Source: Ceratotherium simum simum (Eukaryota; Chordata; Mammalia; Perissodactyla; Rhinocerotidae). Taken from it: a stretch of DNA of 64,000 nucleotides. The notes beneath the pieces are model-generated. The model searched no databases. It saw only the letters and a program-made list of their open reading frames with translations, and was not told the DNA's origin. The DNA lies in NCBI RefSeq assembly GCF_000283155.1, contig NW_004454224.1:8834301-8898300 (forward strand). The letters are read 5' to 3'. Each line of letters starts with the position of its first letter. The stretch's first letter is position 1. This document shows positions 55,592-64,000 of this stretch, piece after piece. A program made the position numbers and the translations under genes.

Positions 55592-56172
55592 ACACAGGGA
55601 GATCTCTCTGCATCTTATCCCCATAAGCCACCATGTGACGCCTGCTGGGGTTCCTGGGGCAAGACCGCCCTCCTCCCGCTGCCCGAGGGACACTGGAGCT
55701 CAGGCGGCCCCCACCTGCCATGGTTTCCTCGCAGCGTTGACCTTGACCTGGCATGGTCCCACTGGCTTGACCACATTCTCTATTCTGGCTTCTCCCACCG
55801 AAGCAGAAGGGCGGGGCCCTGGCCTGACTGCTCACAGCTGAGTCCCCGGCACCAGGACAATGCTGGCCACACAGAAGGCACGCGATAAAAATGGAGCAGA
55901 GGCATGAATGGAAATCCAGCTCCGAGCACAGACACCGCAGCGGCCTGGGACTCGGCCGCCTGCTTCATGCGGTCTGGAAGTTTTCAGCAGCACCAAGGAA
56001 CAGGAGGGGTGGGGAGCTGGATCCTAGAGATAGCGGCAGATCCGGGAACAGGTGCCCAGGCCGGGCCTCCCTTGCTCTCTTCCCCACTACCCTGGGCTGC
56101 TGTTCTCTGACACAGAAAGGGAAGCAGGGCTCCCTGAGGGACAGTCCCCTGCCAGCAGACTCTGCCAGCCCG

Positions 56173-56184
56173 CCCCCCCCCCCC
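56173..56184 (+). repeat. C homopolymer (12 bases)
   Basis: A run of C preceded by AGCCCG. Length is uncertain in assemblies. Confidence 0.85.
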
Positions 56185-56999
56185 ATGACCAGCGTTCTGG
56201 GCCCAGGGCTGTGGGCGTGACAGGCGCTCCGTGCGCTCAGGGACCAAAGCCCAGTGCTTTCTGCCGGCACTTTAAGATTCCAGCGAAGGCAACGCATTTC
56301 AGGGGTAAGTCATCTGGAACTCTACCTCCAATCCCGAGAGGACGCCTTCCCTTACCCCCAGCCAGGCCCGCCCCAGGCGGGCCCTCCCAGCCCCATTGGC
56401 TGCACCCACTCTGCCACGCGGGCCCAGCCAATGAGCCTGCTTCCCTGCGCTTTTGAAAGGGGATCCAGCTGGGAATGGTTACAGGCGCCCAGGAGCAGGC
56501 CCTGAAGGGCAGGGGCAGACGGGCGGGCAGCCGGGGCTATTTGGGGCCCTGCAGGTCGGGTTCCCTGTCCTCCCTGCTCTGTGCCGGGTCCAGAGTCCAG
56601 CACTGGGACTCCTGCCCCACCAGGACGCAGGCCCTGACCAAAGCTGAAGGAAGTGGCTTGATTCCTGCGGGAGAGGGGGTCATTGTTTTTCTCACAGACA
56701 CAACACCCCATTTCTGCCCTGCCCCCCAACCCCTGGGCCCTGTGTCCCCCAGGAATGGGGGAGAGACTGTTCACAAGAGGCCAGAGGCCAGGGACGAGGG
56801 GAAAATGGCACCAGACCACGTGCCCAGAGAGGCAGGCCCTCAGGGTAGGGGTGCAGTGGAGGCAGAAGGAGGCCACTCCGTGGGGCTATCTGATCCCACC
56901 AGTGGGCCACCAGGCCCACAGCTGTCCCCTCAGCCCATTCCCTGCCACTCTGCCTAAAATGTCACCACTTGAGAAACCATACTATGCAAAGCTTCAGGA

Positions 57000-57115
57000 G
57001 TTCAGGAGCCTAACGTCAGCTCTGCCACAAACTCCAAGTGACCTTGTGCAAATCCGCTCAGGCACTGGGCCTCAGTTTCCCTCCTGCACGAGAGTAAGGT
57101 GGGAGGTCCAGGATG
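57000..57115 (-). repeat. MIR-like SINE fragment (reverse), near MACROD1 exon 1
   Basis: 'CCAAGTGACCTTGTGCAAAT' and 'GGGCCTCAGTTTCCCTCCTG', the reversed MIR core, about 280 bp inside intron 1 from the donor. Confidence 0.8.
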
Positions 57116-57393
57116 ATCTCTAGGGGTGCCCTGCGGCCCATTCCAGTGGGGTAAGGGAACCCCCATAACACAGCCCCCGACAGGGCACCTGGACCTGGTC
57201 TGAGGTGAAGTGGTTTGTTGGTCTGGGCACGGGGGCCGTGGCTGTGAACAGGGGGGTTCACACCAGAGCATATGGGGCCTTAACTTCCCCAGGTCTCTGG
57301 GTGGAGGAGGCTGCTGGTGTGTTGCTGTCCAGCCGGGGAAGGCCCGGGTGGGGCCGCCCTCGCCCCTCGCGCCCCCCTCCTGCTTACACTTAC

Positions 57394-57664
57394 ATTTTGC
57401 CTCCTTCCAGTCGGTGGAGGTGCTCAGGTCCACCTTCGCCGCCATGGCCAGGGGGGCCCAGGTGCGCACCCCGACTCTGCGCCCCACCGCCGCCGCCCCA
57501 CAAGCCCCAACTCCCGCTGGGGTCTGCGCGCGGGGGGCGGCCGCACTGCTGCGGGTCCGTGGGGCCCCCGCCAAGGGGCCGGGCCAGGAGCGCGGGGCGA
57601 CCAGCAGCTGCCCGGCGGCGCGCAGCTGTGCCAGGCGGCCGGACACTCGGCTCTGCAGAGACAT
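57394..57664 (-). CDS. MACROD1: MACROD1 exon 1 (start codon, transit peptide)
   Basis: MACROD1 is an ADP-ribosyl-acceptor hydrolase, mainly mitochondrial, also described as LRP16, a nuclear receptor coactivator. The ATG is at 57664-57662 and the coding part is 271 nt (90 codons plus one base), ending GCAAAAT/GTAAGTG. Residues 1-72 are rich in Arg and Ala with no acidic residue (MSLQSRVSGRLAQLRAAGQL), a typical mitochondrial presequence. They are followed by MAAKVDLSTSTDWKEAK, the conserved start of the mature region. The N-terminus appears about nine residues shorter than the human protein as I remember it; the difference lies in the low-complexity presequence (about 40-52). The start context is weak (CTCATGT). 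Joined in frame to exons 2 and 3. Confidence 0.95.
57443..57448 (-). promoter_or_regulatory. MACROD1: MACROD1 internal in-frame start (Met74), strong context
   Basis: On the sense strand GCCATGG surrounds Met74 (G at -3, G at +4), far better than the first ATG. Initiation here would remove the whole presequence and yield a protein starting MAAKVDLSTSTDW. Confidence 0.6.
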
Positions 57665-58330
57665 GAGCGGGCGGCGCGGGGCAGCTCCCCGCCCACTTGG
57701 ACTCTATTTACGGTGCTCGGGAGAGTCTCTCCCTTATTTACTCGGTGACTGGGTGGCGCGTGCCAGCCCGCGGGGACCTGCTCAGAGCCAGCGGGCCGCG
57801 CGGCCAGAAAACCCGGGCGCGCCGCTGGGCACCCTGGAACTTGTAGTCCCGGCCGCCGGACGGCCCCCGCACTCGTATACACACGTGCGCGCCCCGCCCG
57901 GGACTCTGCCCGCTCCCGGCGCTCGGCGGCGCGCCGCGCTGGAGCCTCCCCCAGCTCTCGGAGGGTCGCGCGGCCGCCTGGCGCCTCCCCTCGGGGCGGG
58001 CTCGCCGCCTCCAACTTCCTGATCGGCGGAGCCTCCCGCCCCCGGCCCTCCCCGCGGCCCCGGCGTGGTACCGAACTCGGAGGGCGCGGCCGGCCCTGCG
58101 GAGCGGAGCGCTTTGCAGCCGGGGCACCCGGCTTGTCTCCCTGCCGGGCACCCGGGCCCCGGCCCCACCCTTTTCCGCCCCCAGTCCCCGGGAGCCGCGG
58201 GTCCGGGCCGGCCGCGGGGAGGTGACAAGTGGCGCGAACGAGTACGTCCGGTTCGGCGACTTTCCCCAGGCCCCTGAGCCCCGGGGGCGGGCGGGGCGCG
58301 GCTGGAACCGAATCCAGAGCAGCCGGGGAG
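57665..58330 (-). promoter_or_regulatory. MACROD1: MACROD1 CpG-island promoter and 5' UTR
   Basis: CpG density is very high from about 57.4 to 58.3 kb, then falls abruptly to AT-rich DNA at 58.4 kb. No TATA box is evident close to the ATG, as expected for a broadly expressed gene. GC boxes (GGGGCGGGC, 57995) and an E box (ACACGTGCGC, 57879) are present. The transcription start is probably within about 100 bp of the ATG but cannot be fixed from sequence. Several long open frames on both strands are CpG-island artefacts. Confidence 0.85.
57828..57850 (+). promoter_or_regulatory. ZNF143/STAF-like site in the MACROD1 promoter
   Basis: CTGGAACTTGTAGTCCC (57834-57850) contains the ACTACAA core (reverse complement) found in STAF/ZNF143 sites. 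With the preceding GGCACC it aligns to the long consensus at about 16 of 21 positions, 165-185 bp upstream of the start codon. Confidence 0.5.
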
Positions 58331-59024
58331 CAAGGGTGGAAATACGCAGTGGAATGTGAAGGCAGAAAACTCGAGTTCCGAGTGGCGTCCTCGGGTGGAA
58401 GAGTTGGGGTGACCTTTTTCTTTATATTTTTCCTATTTTTTTGCAAAGACTATGAAGATGGATTTTTTAATATAAATATTTTTATCTTTCTATACTATTA
58501 ATCTTATTTGATAAATATAATAGTGGATATTTTTATAACCTGCGGAGAAGGAGCCAGAGTTCCAGAGAAGATTCCAGTACCAGCTTTGCCACCCTGGGGT
58601 CTACTGGCCCCTTGCGACTTGCTTCTTGAGCTGTAAATTAGGAAGACGGCGCTAGGGTTTGGCGCGTTGCAGACCTGCCCTGTGCTCAGGCCCCTCTGGC
58701 CCTGTGTGGCCATAACGCTCCACCGGGCTGCGGGGAGGACCACGGAATCCGCCTGTGGATGCTGCTAACACCACTGCCGACGCCCAAGAGAGGGTCAGCG
58801 GCAGACCTGCGCAGGGAGGTGGGCACACCGGCGAGATGAGAAGGGCCAAGGCCCACCATCATTCCAGGACCACCAGCAAGACCTGCGCCTCCTCCGGGAA
58901 AGGTCATGGAGATGAGTTCAGGATGCGGTAGTCACGCTGCCAGGCACGTCACCACTTGCCACTTCTCCAGTAACTCAGCAGTGCCAGAAAGGCCTTGCCA
59001 ACTGCAGCCAGGACCGCGACCATT

Positions 59025-59210
59025 TACGGGGCACTAGGTGCCAGCCGGTGCCGTGCAAAGCACTCTGGTCCATTTGCTCTACCTCCATTAACTCCCACCA
59101 ACCAGGGAGGCAGCACTGCCCCAGGGCACAGAGGAGCAGCTTGGACTGGCCCCAGGTCAACACAGCCTGTCAGGGTCAAAGCCCAGACTTGGGTCCAGGT
59201 TGTCTGGTTC
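59025..59210 (+). repeat. MIR-like SINE
   Basis: 'TTACGGGGCACTAGGTGCCA', 'ACTGCCCCAGGGCACAGAGG' and 'GACTTGGGTCCAGGTTGTC' at MIR spacing; well decayed. Confidence 0.65.
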
Positions 59211-59277
59211 CCATCTGTGCTCTGGAAACTGATGACACAGATGTCACTGATTCTGGAAATGAAGTATGTGGTGTCCC

Positions 59278-59669
59278 TGTTTATTAGTTTTCTATGGCTG
59301 CTGTTAACAAATTGCAAATTTAGTGGCTTAAACTAAACTTCAAACACAAATTTATCATCTTAAAGTTCTGTAGGACAGAAGTCTGACGGGGTCTCACTGG
59401 GCTAAAATCAAGGTGTTTGCAGGGCTGTGTTCCTTTCTGGAAGCTCTTCCTTGCCTTTTCCAGCTACCAGAGACCACCCACATTCCTTGGCTCCTGGGCC
59501 CCTCCCTGCATCTTCATAGCTGGTGATATTGCATCTCTCTGACCATTCTTCATAGCGGCCTTTCCCTCTGACTCTCTTCTGCTTCCCACTTCCATTTTCA
59601 AGGACTCTCGTGATTACGCTGGGCCCACTGAGATAATCCATGACAATCTATTTAAAGTCGGCTGATTAG
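59278..59669 (+). repeat. Old L1M-like repeat, left part
   Basis: 'TTATTAGTTTTCTATGGCTG', 'AGTCTGACGGGGTCTCACTG', 'TTGCCTTTTCCAGCTACCAG' and 'TGATTACGCTGGGCCCACTG' form a familiar ancient mammalian repeat, probably an L1M 3' region; the exact family is uncertain. Interrupted by the ERE at 59670. Confidence 0.7.
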
Positions 59670-59848
59670 GGGCTGGCCCCATGGCCTAGTGGTTAAGTTC
59701 GGCGTGCTCCGCTTCCGTGGCCCAGGTTCGGTTCCCAGGCACAGACCTAAACCACTCGGAGTGACCCACATACAAAATAGAGGATGATTGGCTCAAAATA
59801 GAGATGTTAGCTCAGGGCGAATCTTCCTCAGTAAAAAAAAAAAAAAGT
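59670..59848 (+). mobile_element. ERE-type SINE inserted in an old L1M-like repeat
   Basis: Begins GGGCTGGCCCCATGGCCTAG with a B box GGTTCGGTTCC, a shortened body and a 14-base A tail. The 16-bp TSD is AAAGTCGGCTGATTAG (59654-59669) against AGAGTCTGCTAATTAG (59849-59864), 13 of 16 identical, so this is an older copy. Confidence 0.88.
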
Positions 59849-59864
59849 AGAGTCTGCTAATTAG

Positions 59865-59990
59865 CCACCTTAATTCCATCTGCAACCTTAATTCCCCTTT
59901 GCCGTGTAATGAAACATAGTCACAGGCTCCGGGGATTAGGGATTAGCATGTGGACATCTTCGGGGGCCATTATTCTGCCTACTACACCCT
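59865..59990 (+). repeat. Old L1M-like repeat, right part
   Basis: Resumes after the ERE: 'TTAATTCCATCTGCAACCTT', 'TTCCCCTTTGCCGTGTAATG', 'GGGGCCATTATTCTGCCTAC'. Confidence 0.7.
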
Positions 59991-60336
59991 TCCCGGTAAG
60001 GGAAGGACGATACAGGGACGGCAGCCATAGAACGTCCTGGTGCCCAATCAGGAGGCGGCCTTCTGCACGGAGCCTGAAATCCATGCCCCCAGGCACCCTG
60101 GACGCCCTGGGCGTCTGCACCAGTCCTGCTGCTGCTGCTGCTTGGGGTTCAGCTCTGTTCTCACGTGGCAGCCGGGTTAGAGAAGGTCCCAGGTAACAGC
60201 CCTCTGCCGTCTGGTCTGAGAGAGGCCTGAGCCACACGCGTGGGTGGGTGTGAGCAGGGAAGCACAATCTGACTGGACCTTTTCAGAGTTCCAGTTGGAC
60301 CTTTTGGAAAAGGGAAAATTTTACCGGGTACCCAAA

Positions 60337-60352
60337 GTGTGTGTGTGTGTGT
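60337..60352. repeat. (GT)8 microsatellite
   Basis: Eight GT units. An L2-like fragment ('ATTCCAGGCAGAGGGACCC') follows at 60360. Confidence 0.85.
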
Positions 60353-60494
60353 CAGGTGCATTCCAGGCAGAGGGACCCACAGAAGCAAAGGCCTGGAAGT
60401 CTGTGGAATGCCGAATCTTCCAGTGGGGCTGTAGCGTCGGGTGTTGTCAGCTGAGGATTTTTAATGTTGGAGGGGGGCTTTCATGCAGAAAAAA

Positions 60495-60860
60495 GCTACC
60501 TCCCTGCTGCTTGTGTTTAAATTAATACCGTATTTATTAAACTTATAAATTAAAAAAAAGAACTAGCTTTTCTTAAACATCCAAGTGCAACTTGCAAATC
60601 TAGTTTTCTATTTATAAATCTACTAATTTTTGTGTAAAAAATAAGAACAACTGCTTTCACTTTGATGAATATTTAATTAACTTACAGGTTCAGATGAAAT
60701 TCTAAAAATGAAGGCCAATTACTTAGGTAATTAAAGTCACTAATAGATTTTAAACTACATTTTACGGAGTTGAAATAGCTGATTCTCTCAAACATCTCAA
60801 ACTCTGAACAGAAGAGACTTGCACATCTAATAAGCAGGTATTTTTCCTTTTTTTTTTTTT
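60495..60860. other. Low-GC block of unknown origin
   Basis: Abrupt AT-rich stretch containing CCGTATTTATTAAACTTATA, ATATTTAATTAACTTACAGG and AATTACTTAGGTAATTAAAG (an imperfect palindrome around TTACTTAGGTAA). It ends at a T run (60850-60863). It could be a conserved element or a repeat I do not recognise. Confidence 0.4.
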
Positions 60861-61059
60861 TTTCTTTACAAACAGGGAGGGATGAGGGGTGAGGGCATCT
60901 TCACCCCCCCCACCTTACTCCGCCCTCCCCAGCCAAGCCTGTGTTTTTCTAATCAGTTAAGCAACTTTTATACACGAATAGATACAACTTATAAATATGG
61001 TAAATCAGTTCTCTTAAAAATTCAAACACTCTTTATGAACTTTGATCCTTTTTTACTGT

Positions 61060-61610
61060 CTTGGTTGTCTATTGCTGGGTAATAAATCACTAGAAGCTTA
61101 CTGGTTTAAAATAACAACTAGGACTGGGAGTCAGCAGTTTGGGCCAGGATAAGCTGGAAGGTTCATCCGCTGGTCTTGTCGGGGTCACTCCTGTGGCCGC
61201 AGTCATCTGATGACCCAGCTGGGGCTGAGGGCCCAGGGTGGCCTCCCTCATGTGACTCGCAGTTGGTGCTGTCAGTGAGCCCCTTGGTTCTGCTCCACGT
61301 GGCCACTCATCCTCCAAAAGGCTAAGCTGGGCGTCTTCATGGCGTGATGGTCTCCAGGCCCTGCTCCAAGAGGGTAAAGCAGAGGCTGCCATGTCTCTTG
61401 AGGCCTGACCCAGGAGTCACACTACATCCCTTCCACCATGTTCAGTTGCACGGAATCACATGGTCGCGTCATTCAGTGCAGCTCACCAGGCCATCCCAGA
61501 TTCAAGGGAGTGGAGAAATAGACTCAACCTCTTAATGAGAGGAGCAGCCAGATCCCATTGCAAAGGGATGGGAGGAATTCTCACAGCCATGTTGCGGCCA
61601 ATCTACCACT
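61060..61610 (+). repeat. Old interspersed repeat (L1M-like 3' region)
   Basis: 'TTGGTTGTCTATTGCTGGGT', 'CTCCACGTGGCCACTCATCC', 'GCCATCCCAGATTCAAGGG' and 'CAACCTCTTAATGAGAGGAG' follow a known ancient mammalian consensus. Family assignment is from memory. Confidence 0.6.
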
Positions 61611-62054
61611 CATGCTGCTCTGATTCAAATCAGAAATCAAATAGGGCAGATTGACTCAAGTGTTGCAAAACCTTAAACAAACACTCAGATATTCGCACGA
61701 TGATTACAAAACTTATTCCTAAACTGGGACCAAGATTCTGGGTTTGCTTTGCCGGCTTCCATACCTTCCAGGGTTGCCAAGTCCACCCAGAGGAGCAGAT
61801 CCACCGTCTCAGCAGGGCTGAAGGGGCCGCGAGATTCAGGACCACAGTACAGTGAGGGTTTCCTGCGACTGGTCTGAGATGTAAGACCGGAGAAGGACCC
61901 AGGAGAATTCTGCCAGATCTAAAGGGACCCCCCCCCCGCCCCCCGCCAAGTCCACTCCTCTCCCCAGGGGCTTAATTTTAAAGCTCAATGCATCACTGGT
62001 CCCTGAGAGTCTTTCAAGTTTCGGCTCCACCACATCTCACCCGCCATCTTCCGT

Positions 62055-62310
62055 CTTTTTATTTATTTATTTTTTTGGTGAGGAAGATCAGCCCTGAGCT
62101 AACATCCGATGCCAATCCTCCTCTTTTTGCTGAGGAAGATTGGCCTTGGGCTAACATCTGTGCCCATCTTCCTCTACTTTATATGGGACGCCCTCACAGC
62201 ATGGCCTGACAAGTAGTGCATCAGTGCGAGCCCGGGATCCGAACCCGTGGACCCTCGGGCCGCTGAAGCGGAGCGCTCTCACTTAACTCCCACACCACCC
62301 GGCCAGCCCC
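62055..62310 (-). mobile_element. ERE SINE A of a tandem pair (reverse)
   Basis: TTTATTTATTTATTTTTTTG tail, two 'GAGGAAGAT' arms, reversed B box GGATCCGAACC and head ending 'CCACCCGGCCAGCCCC'. It has no TSD of its own; the pair shares one outer TSD. Confidence 0.9.
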
Positions 62311-62517
62311 GTTTTGTTTTTGTTTTTGTTTTGGTGAGGAAGATTCACCCTGAGCTAACATCTGTGCCAATCTTCCTCTAGTTTTTGTACGTGGGACGCC
62401 TGCCACAGGATGGCTTGATGAGCAGTGTGTAGGTCCACACCTGGGATTGGAACCCTCGAACCCTGGGCCGCCGAAGCAGAGCTCGCAAACTTAACCACTA
62501 CACCACCGGGCCAGCCC
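62311..62517 (-). mobile_element. ERE-type SINE B of a tandem pair (reverse)
   Basis: GTTTTGTTTTTGTTTTTGTT tail directly abuts element A; the body 'GGATGGCTTGATGAGCAGTG' and head 'CACCGGGCCAGCCCC' follow. The TSD CCATCTTCCGT occurs at 62044-62054 (left of A) and 62518-62528 (right of B). B is the more diverged copy, so A probably landed in B's A tail. Confidence 0.88.
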
Positions 62518-63011
62518 CCATCTTCCGTTTTTTTACTGCCTCATTCCGGTGGATGAGCCTCGGCACCTCCGGTCCCCCTAACATCTCTGTGTGATCACAG
62601 TTTTGCAGATTATAATGCTCTCTTCATGTTTTACTTTATCACCTGCCTATGTTTCACTTTACTATCTGTTTCATTGGCCAATATTGTACAGTCATGATAT
62701 GGAGAGGTGTGACAGGGAAGGATGGATTACAAGGTGTGAAATGCCCAGAGATGTAGTTGTAAATCACGCCCCTCCCTCTGATTCCTAGAGGGGCGGGTCC
62801 GAGGACCAGGTGGGTGATCTGGAGAGGCCACACTGCCTTCCCCAGGGGAAGGGCCTCAGAGAGCCCTGGAGCTGGCTGGGGGACGGCTCAGAGAAGCCTG
62901 GGAAGGAGGTGGATGGATGCTCAGGGGACATTTGGCTTGAAATGTACAAAAACCTTGACTAGTAATACTTATTGTAACAAATTTTAACAACATGATAAAA
63001 AGCAAAAGCCT

Positions 63012-63413
63012 CTGTTATAGGCTGAATTGTGTTCCCCTCAAATTCATATGTTGAAGTGCTCACCCCCAGGACTTCAGAATGGGACTATATTTGGAGATAG
63101 GGCCCTTAAAGAGGGGATGAGTTTAAAATGAGGCCCTTAGGGTGGGCCATAGTCCAATCTGACAGGTCTCCTTATAAGAGGGGGAAAGCTGGACACTCAG
63201 AGACACCAGGGATGTGCACACACAGAGGAAAGACCATGTGAGGACACAGCGAGAAGGTGGCTGTCTCCCAGCCAAGGAGAGAGGCCTCAGAAGGAATCCG
63301 ACCTGCCAACACCTTGATCTTGGACTTCCAGAACTGCGAGAAAATAAACGTCTGTTGTTTAAGCCACCCAGTCTGTGGTATTTAGTTATGGCCTCCCTAG
63401 CAAGCTAATACAA
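63012..63413 (+). repeat. MLT1A-like MaLR LTR (old, noncoding)
   Basis: Nearly full LTR: starts TGTTATAGGCTGAATTGTG, passes 'CCAAGGAGAGAGGCCTCAG', a GAAAATAAACGTCTG poly(A) region and 'AGCCACCCAGTCTGTGG', and ends CAAGCTAATACAA. No retroviral coding sequence is attached, so it is a solo LTR of the ERVL-MaLR group. Confidence 0.85.
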
Positions 63414-63424
63414 CCCCCTCCCCA

Positions 63425-63822
63425 TTCCCAATCCACAGATAACAACTTTAGCAGTCAGCCATGTATCCTTCTAGACTTTTTCCATGTGCATATGGTCATA
63501 TATGAAGACAGACACACATAATTTTTTTTTTTTTTTTTACAAAAATAAGATTTGGCCATACACACTGTTCCACAACTAACTTTCTTCATCCCACAGTACA
63601 TTGTGGGTGTGTTTCCATGTCAATACATACCGGAGTCTTCTTTTTAATGCTAATATTCCATCCTAGAGAGCCAGCATCCTGTTTTCCGGTATCCTCCGTG
63701 GACACACATGTGGATGGTTGCCGTTCCTTTCGCTGTCATAAACAGAGCTGCAATATACATCCTTGTGCCCCAGGGGGGTTTACCTGTGGGATTAATTCCT
63801 AAGAGTGGAATTGCGTTTTGTA
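63425..63822 (+). repeat. L1-like relic
   Basis: 'TTCCATGTGCATATGGTCAT', 'GTGTTTCCATGTCAATACAT', 'AATATACATCCTTGTGCCCC' and 'GGATTAATTCCTAAGAGTGG' resemble a common old LINE segment. It is cut on the right by the terminal ERE. Confidence 0.6.
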
Positions 63823-63824
63823 TT

Positions 63825-64000
63825 TTAAAGATTTTATTTATTTAATTTTTTCCCCCCAAAGCCCCAGTAGATAGTTGTATGTCATAGCTGCACATCCTTC
63901 CAGTTGCTGCATGTGGGACTCGGCCTCAGGATGGACGGAGAAGTGGTGCCTCGATGCGCACCCGGGATCCGAACCCAGGCCACCAGCATTGCAGCGCGCG
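63825..64000 (-). mobile_element. ERE2-like SINE, truncated by the window edge
   Basis: GATTTTATTTATTTAATTTT tail, then 'CCCCAGTAGATAGTTGTATG' as in the 7474 copy, and the reversed B box GGATCCGAACC at 63967-63977. The tRNA-like head continues past the right edge. Confidence 0.88.

Larger units (their letters stand above)
47114..57393 (-). other. MACROD1: MACROD1 intron 1
   Basis: 10.3-kb GT-AG intron, phase 1 (donor GTAAGTG, acceptor CCCTGCAG). It contains a five-copy 16-bp tandem repeat, several MIR/L2 pieces, an AT-rich island at 52.4-52.7 kb, an L1 fragment split by an ERE, and an MLT1-type LTR. 49330-50500 and 55592-57000 show only GC-rich unique sequence. No additional exon is evident. 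Confidence 0.9.
58331..64000. other. Intergenic DNA upstream of MACROD1
   Basis: No exon is recognised from here to the right edge. In human the next gene on this side is STIP1, which would lie beyond the window. The interval is AT-richer and packed with old L1/MLT1 relics and ERE insertions; 58.4-59.0, 61.6-62.0 and 62.5-63.0 kb carry no repeat I can name. ATTGGCCAAT (62675-62684), a palindromic double CCAAT box, is the only motif of note in the last of these. Confidence 0.7.

Noticed and set aside
57210..58022. 270-codon plus-strand frame across MACROD1 exon 1
   Set aside because: Antisense shadow of exon 1 and its CpG island; the minus-strand MACROD1 reading is supported by splice sites and by joining to exons 2 and 3.
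57424..58446. 340-codon minus-strand frame overlapping the MACROD1 start
   Set aside because: In a different frame from MACROD1, and in CpG-island sequence with no recognisable domain.
63012..63413. Possible endogenous retroviral gene near the right edge
   Set aside because: Only a solo MaLR-type LTR is present; no gag, pol or env-like frame accompanies it.

Overview
This is vertebrate nuclear DNA, almost certainly from a perissodactyl and most likely an equid. The coding exons have mammalian splice sites and CpG islands. The youngest interspersed repeats are tRNA-derived SINEs of the equine ERE type, some with target-site duplications (TSDs) and pure A tails. MIR, L2, L1M and MLT1 fossils form an older background. 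It is not microbial, and I see no operon, CRISPR array or prokaryotic mobile element. Family names for repeats come from recognising consensus stretches, not from a database search.

The window is a nested-gene locus. MACROD1 runs on the minus strand. Its exon 1 (57394-57664), exon 2 (47012-47113) and exon 3 (46313-46426) splice in frame into residues 1-162, a transit-peptide-like N-terminus followed by the start of the macro domain. The remaining exons lie beyond the left edge, so intron 3 is longer than 46.3 kb. Inside that intron, on the opposite strand, lies FLRT1, whose whole 674-codon reading frame is in one exon (15810-17834). The human locus on 11q13 has the same arrangement.

Region by region: 1-15.7 kb is intronic, with two large GGAT-type tetranucleotide arrays, a young ERE, paired CTCF-like motifs near 5.5 kb, a CpG-dense block with a TATA-like box at 6.2-6.4 kb (possible FLRT1 promoter or enhancer) and an AT-rich block with a palindromic POU site at 8.55 kb. 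FLRT1 occupies 15.8-18.0 kb. From 18 to 46 kb is intron 3 with old MIR/L2 relics and scattered AT-rich, homeodomain-site-rich islands. From 46.3 to 57.7 kb are MACROD1 exons 3 to 1. A CpG-island promoter covers 57.4-58.3 kb. From 58.3 to 64 kb is intergenic and repeat-rich.

The two genes have unrelated products: FLRT1 is a neuronal adhesion and guidance receptor, and MACROD1 is a mitochondrial ADP-ribosyl hydrolase. Their relationship is topological: convergent or antisense transcription and shared regulatory space. The non-coding islands in intron 3 more probably serve FLRT1 than the broadly expressed MACROD1; that is inference. I found no evidence of a wholly new system. The best leads are the POU/MORE-like element, the candidate FLRT1 promoter, the five-copy 16-bp bZIP-like array, an exact 38-bp duplication, and alternative start codons in both genes.
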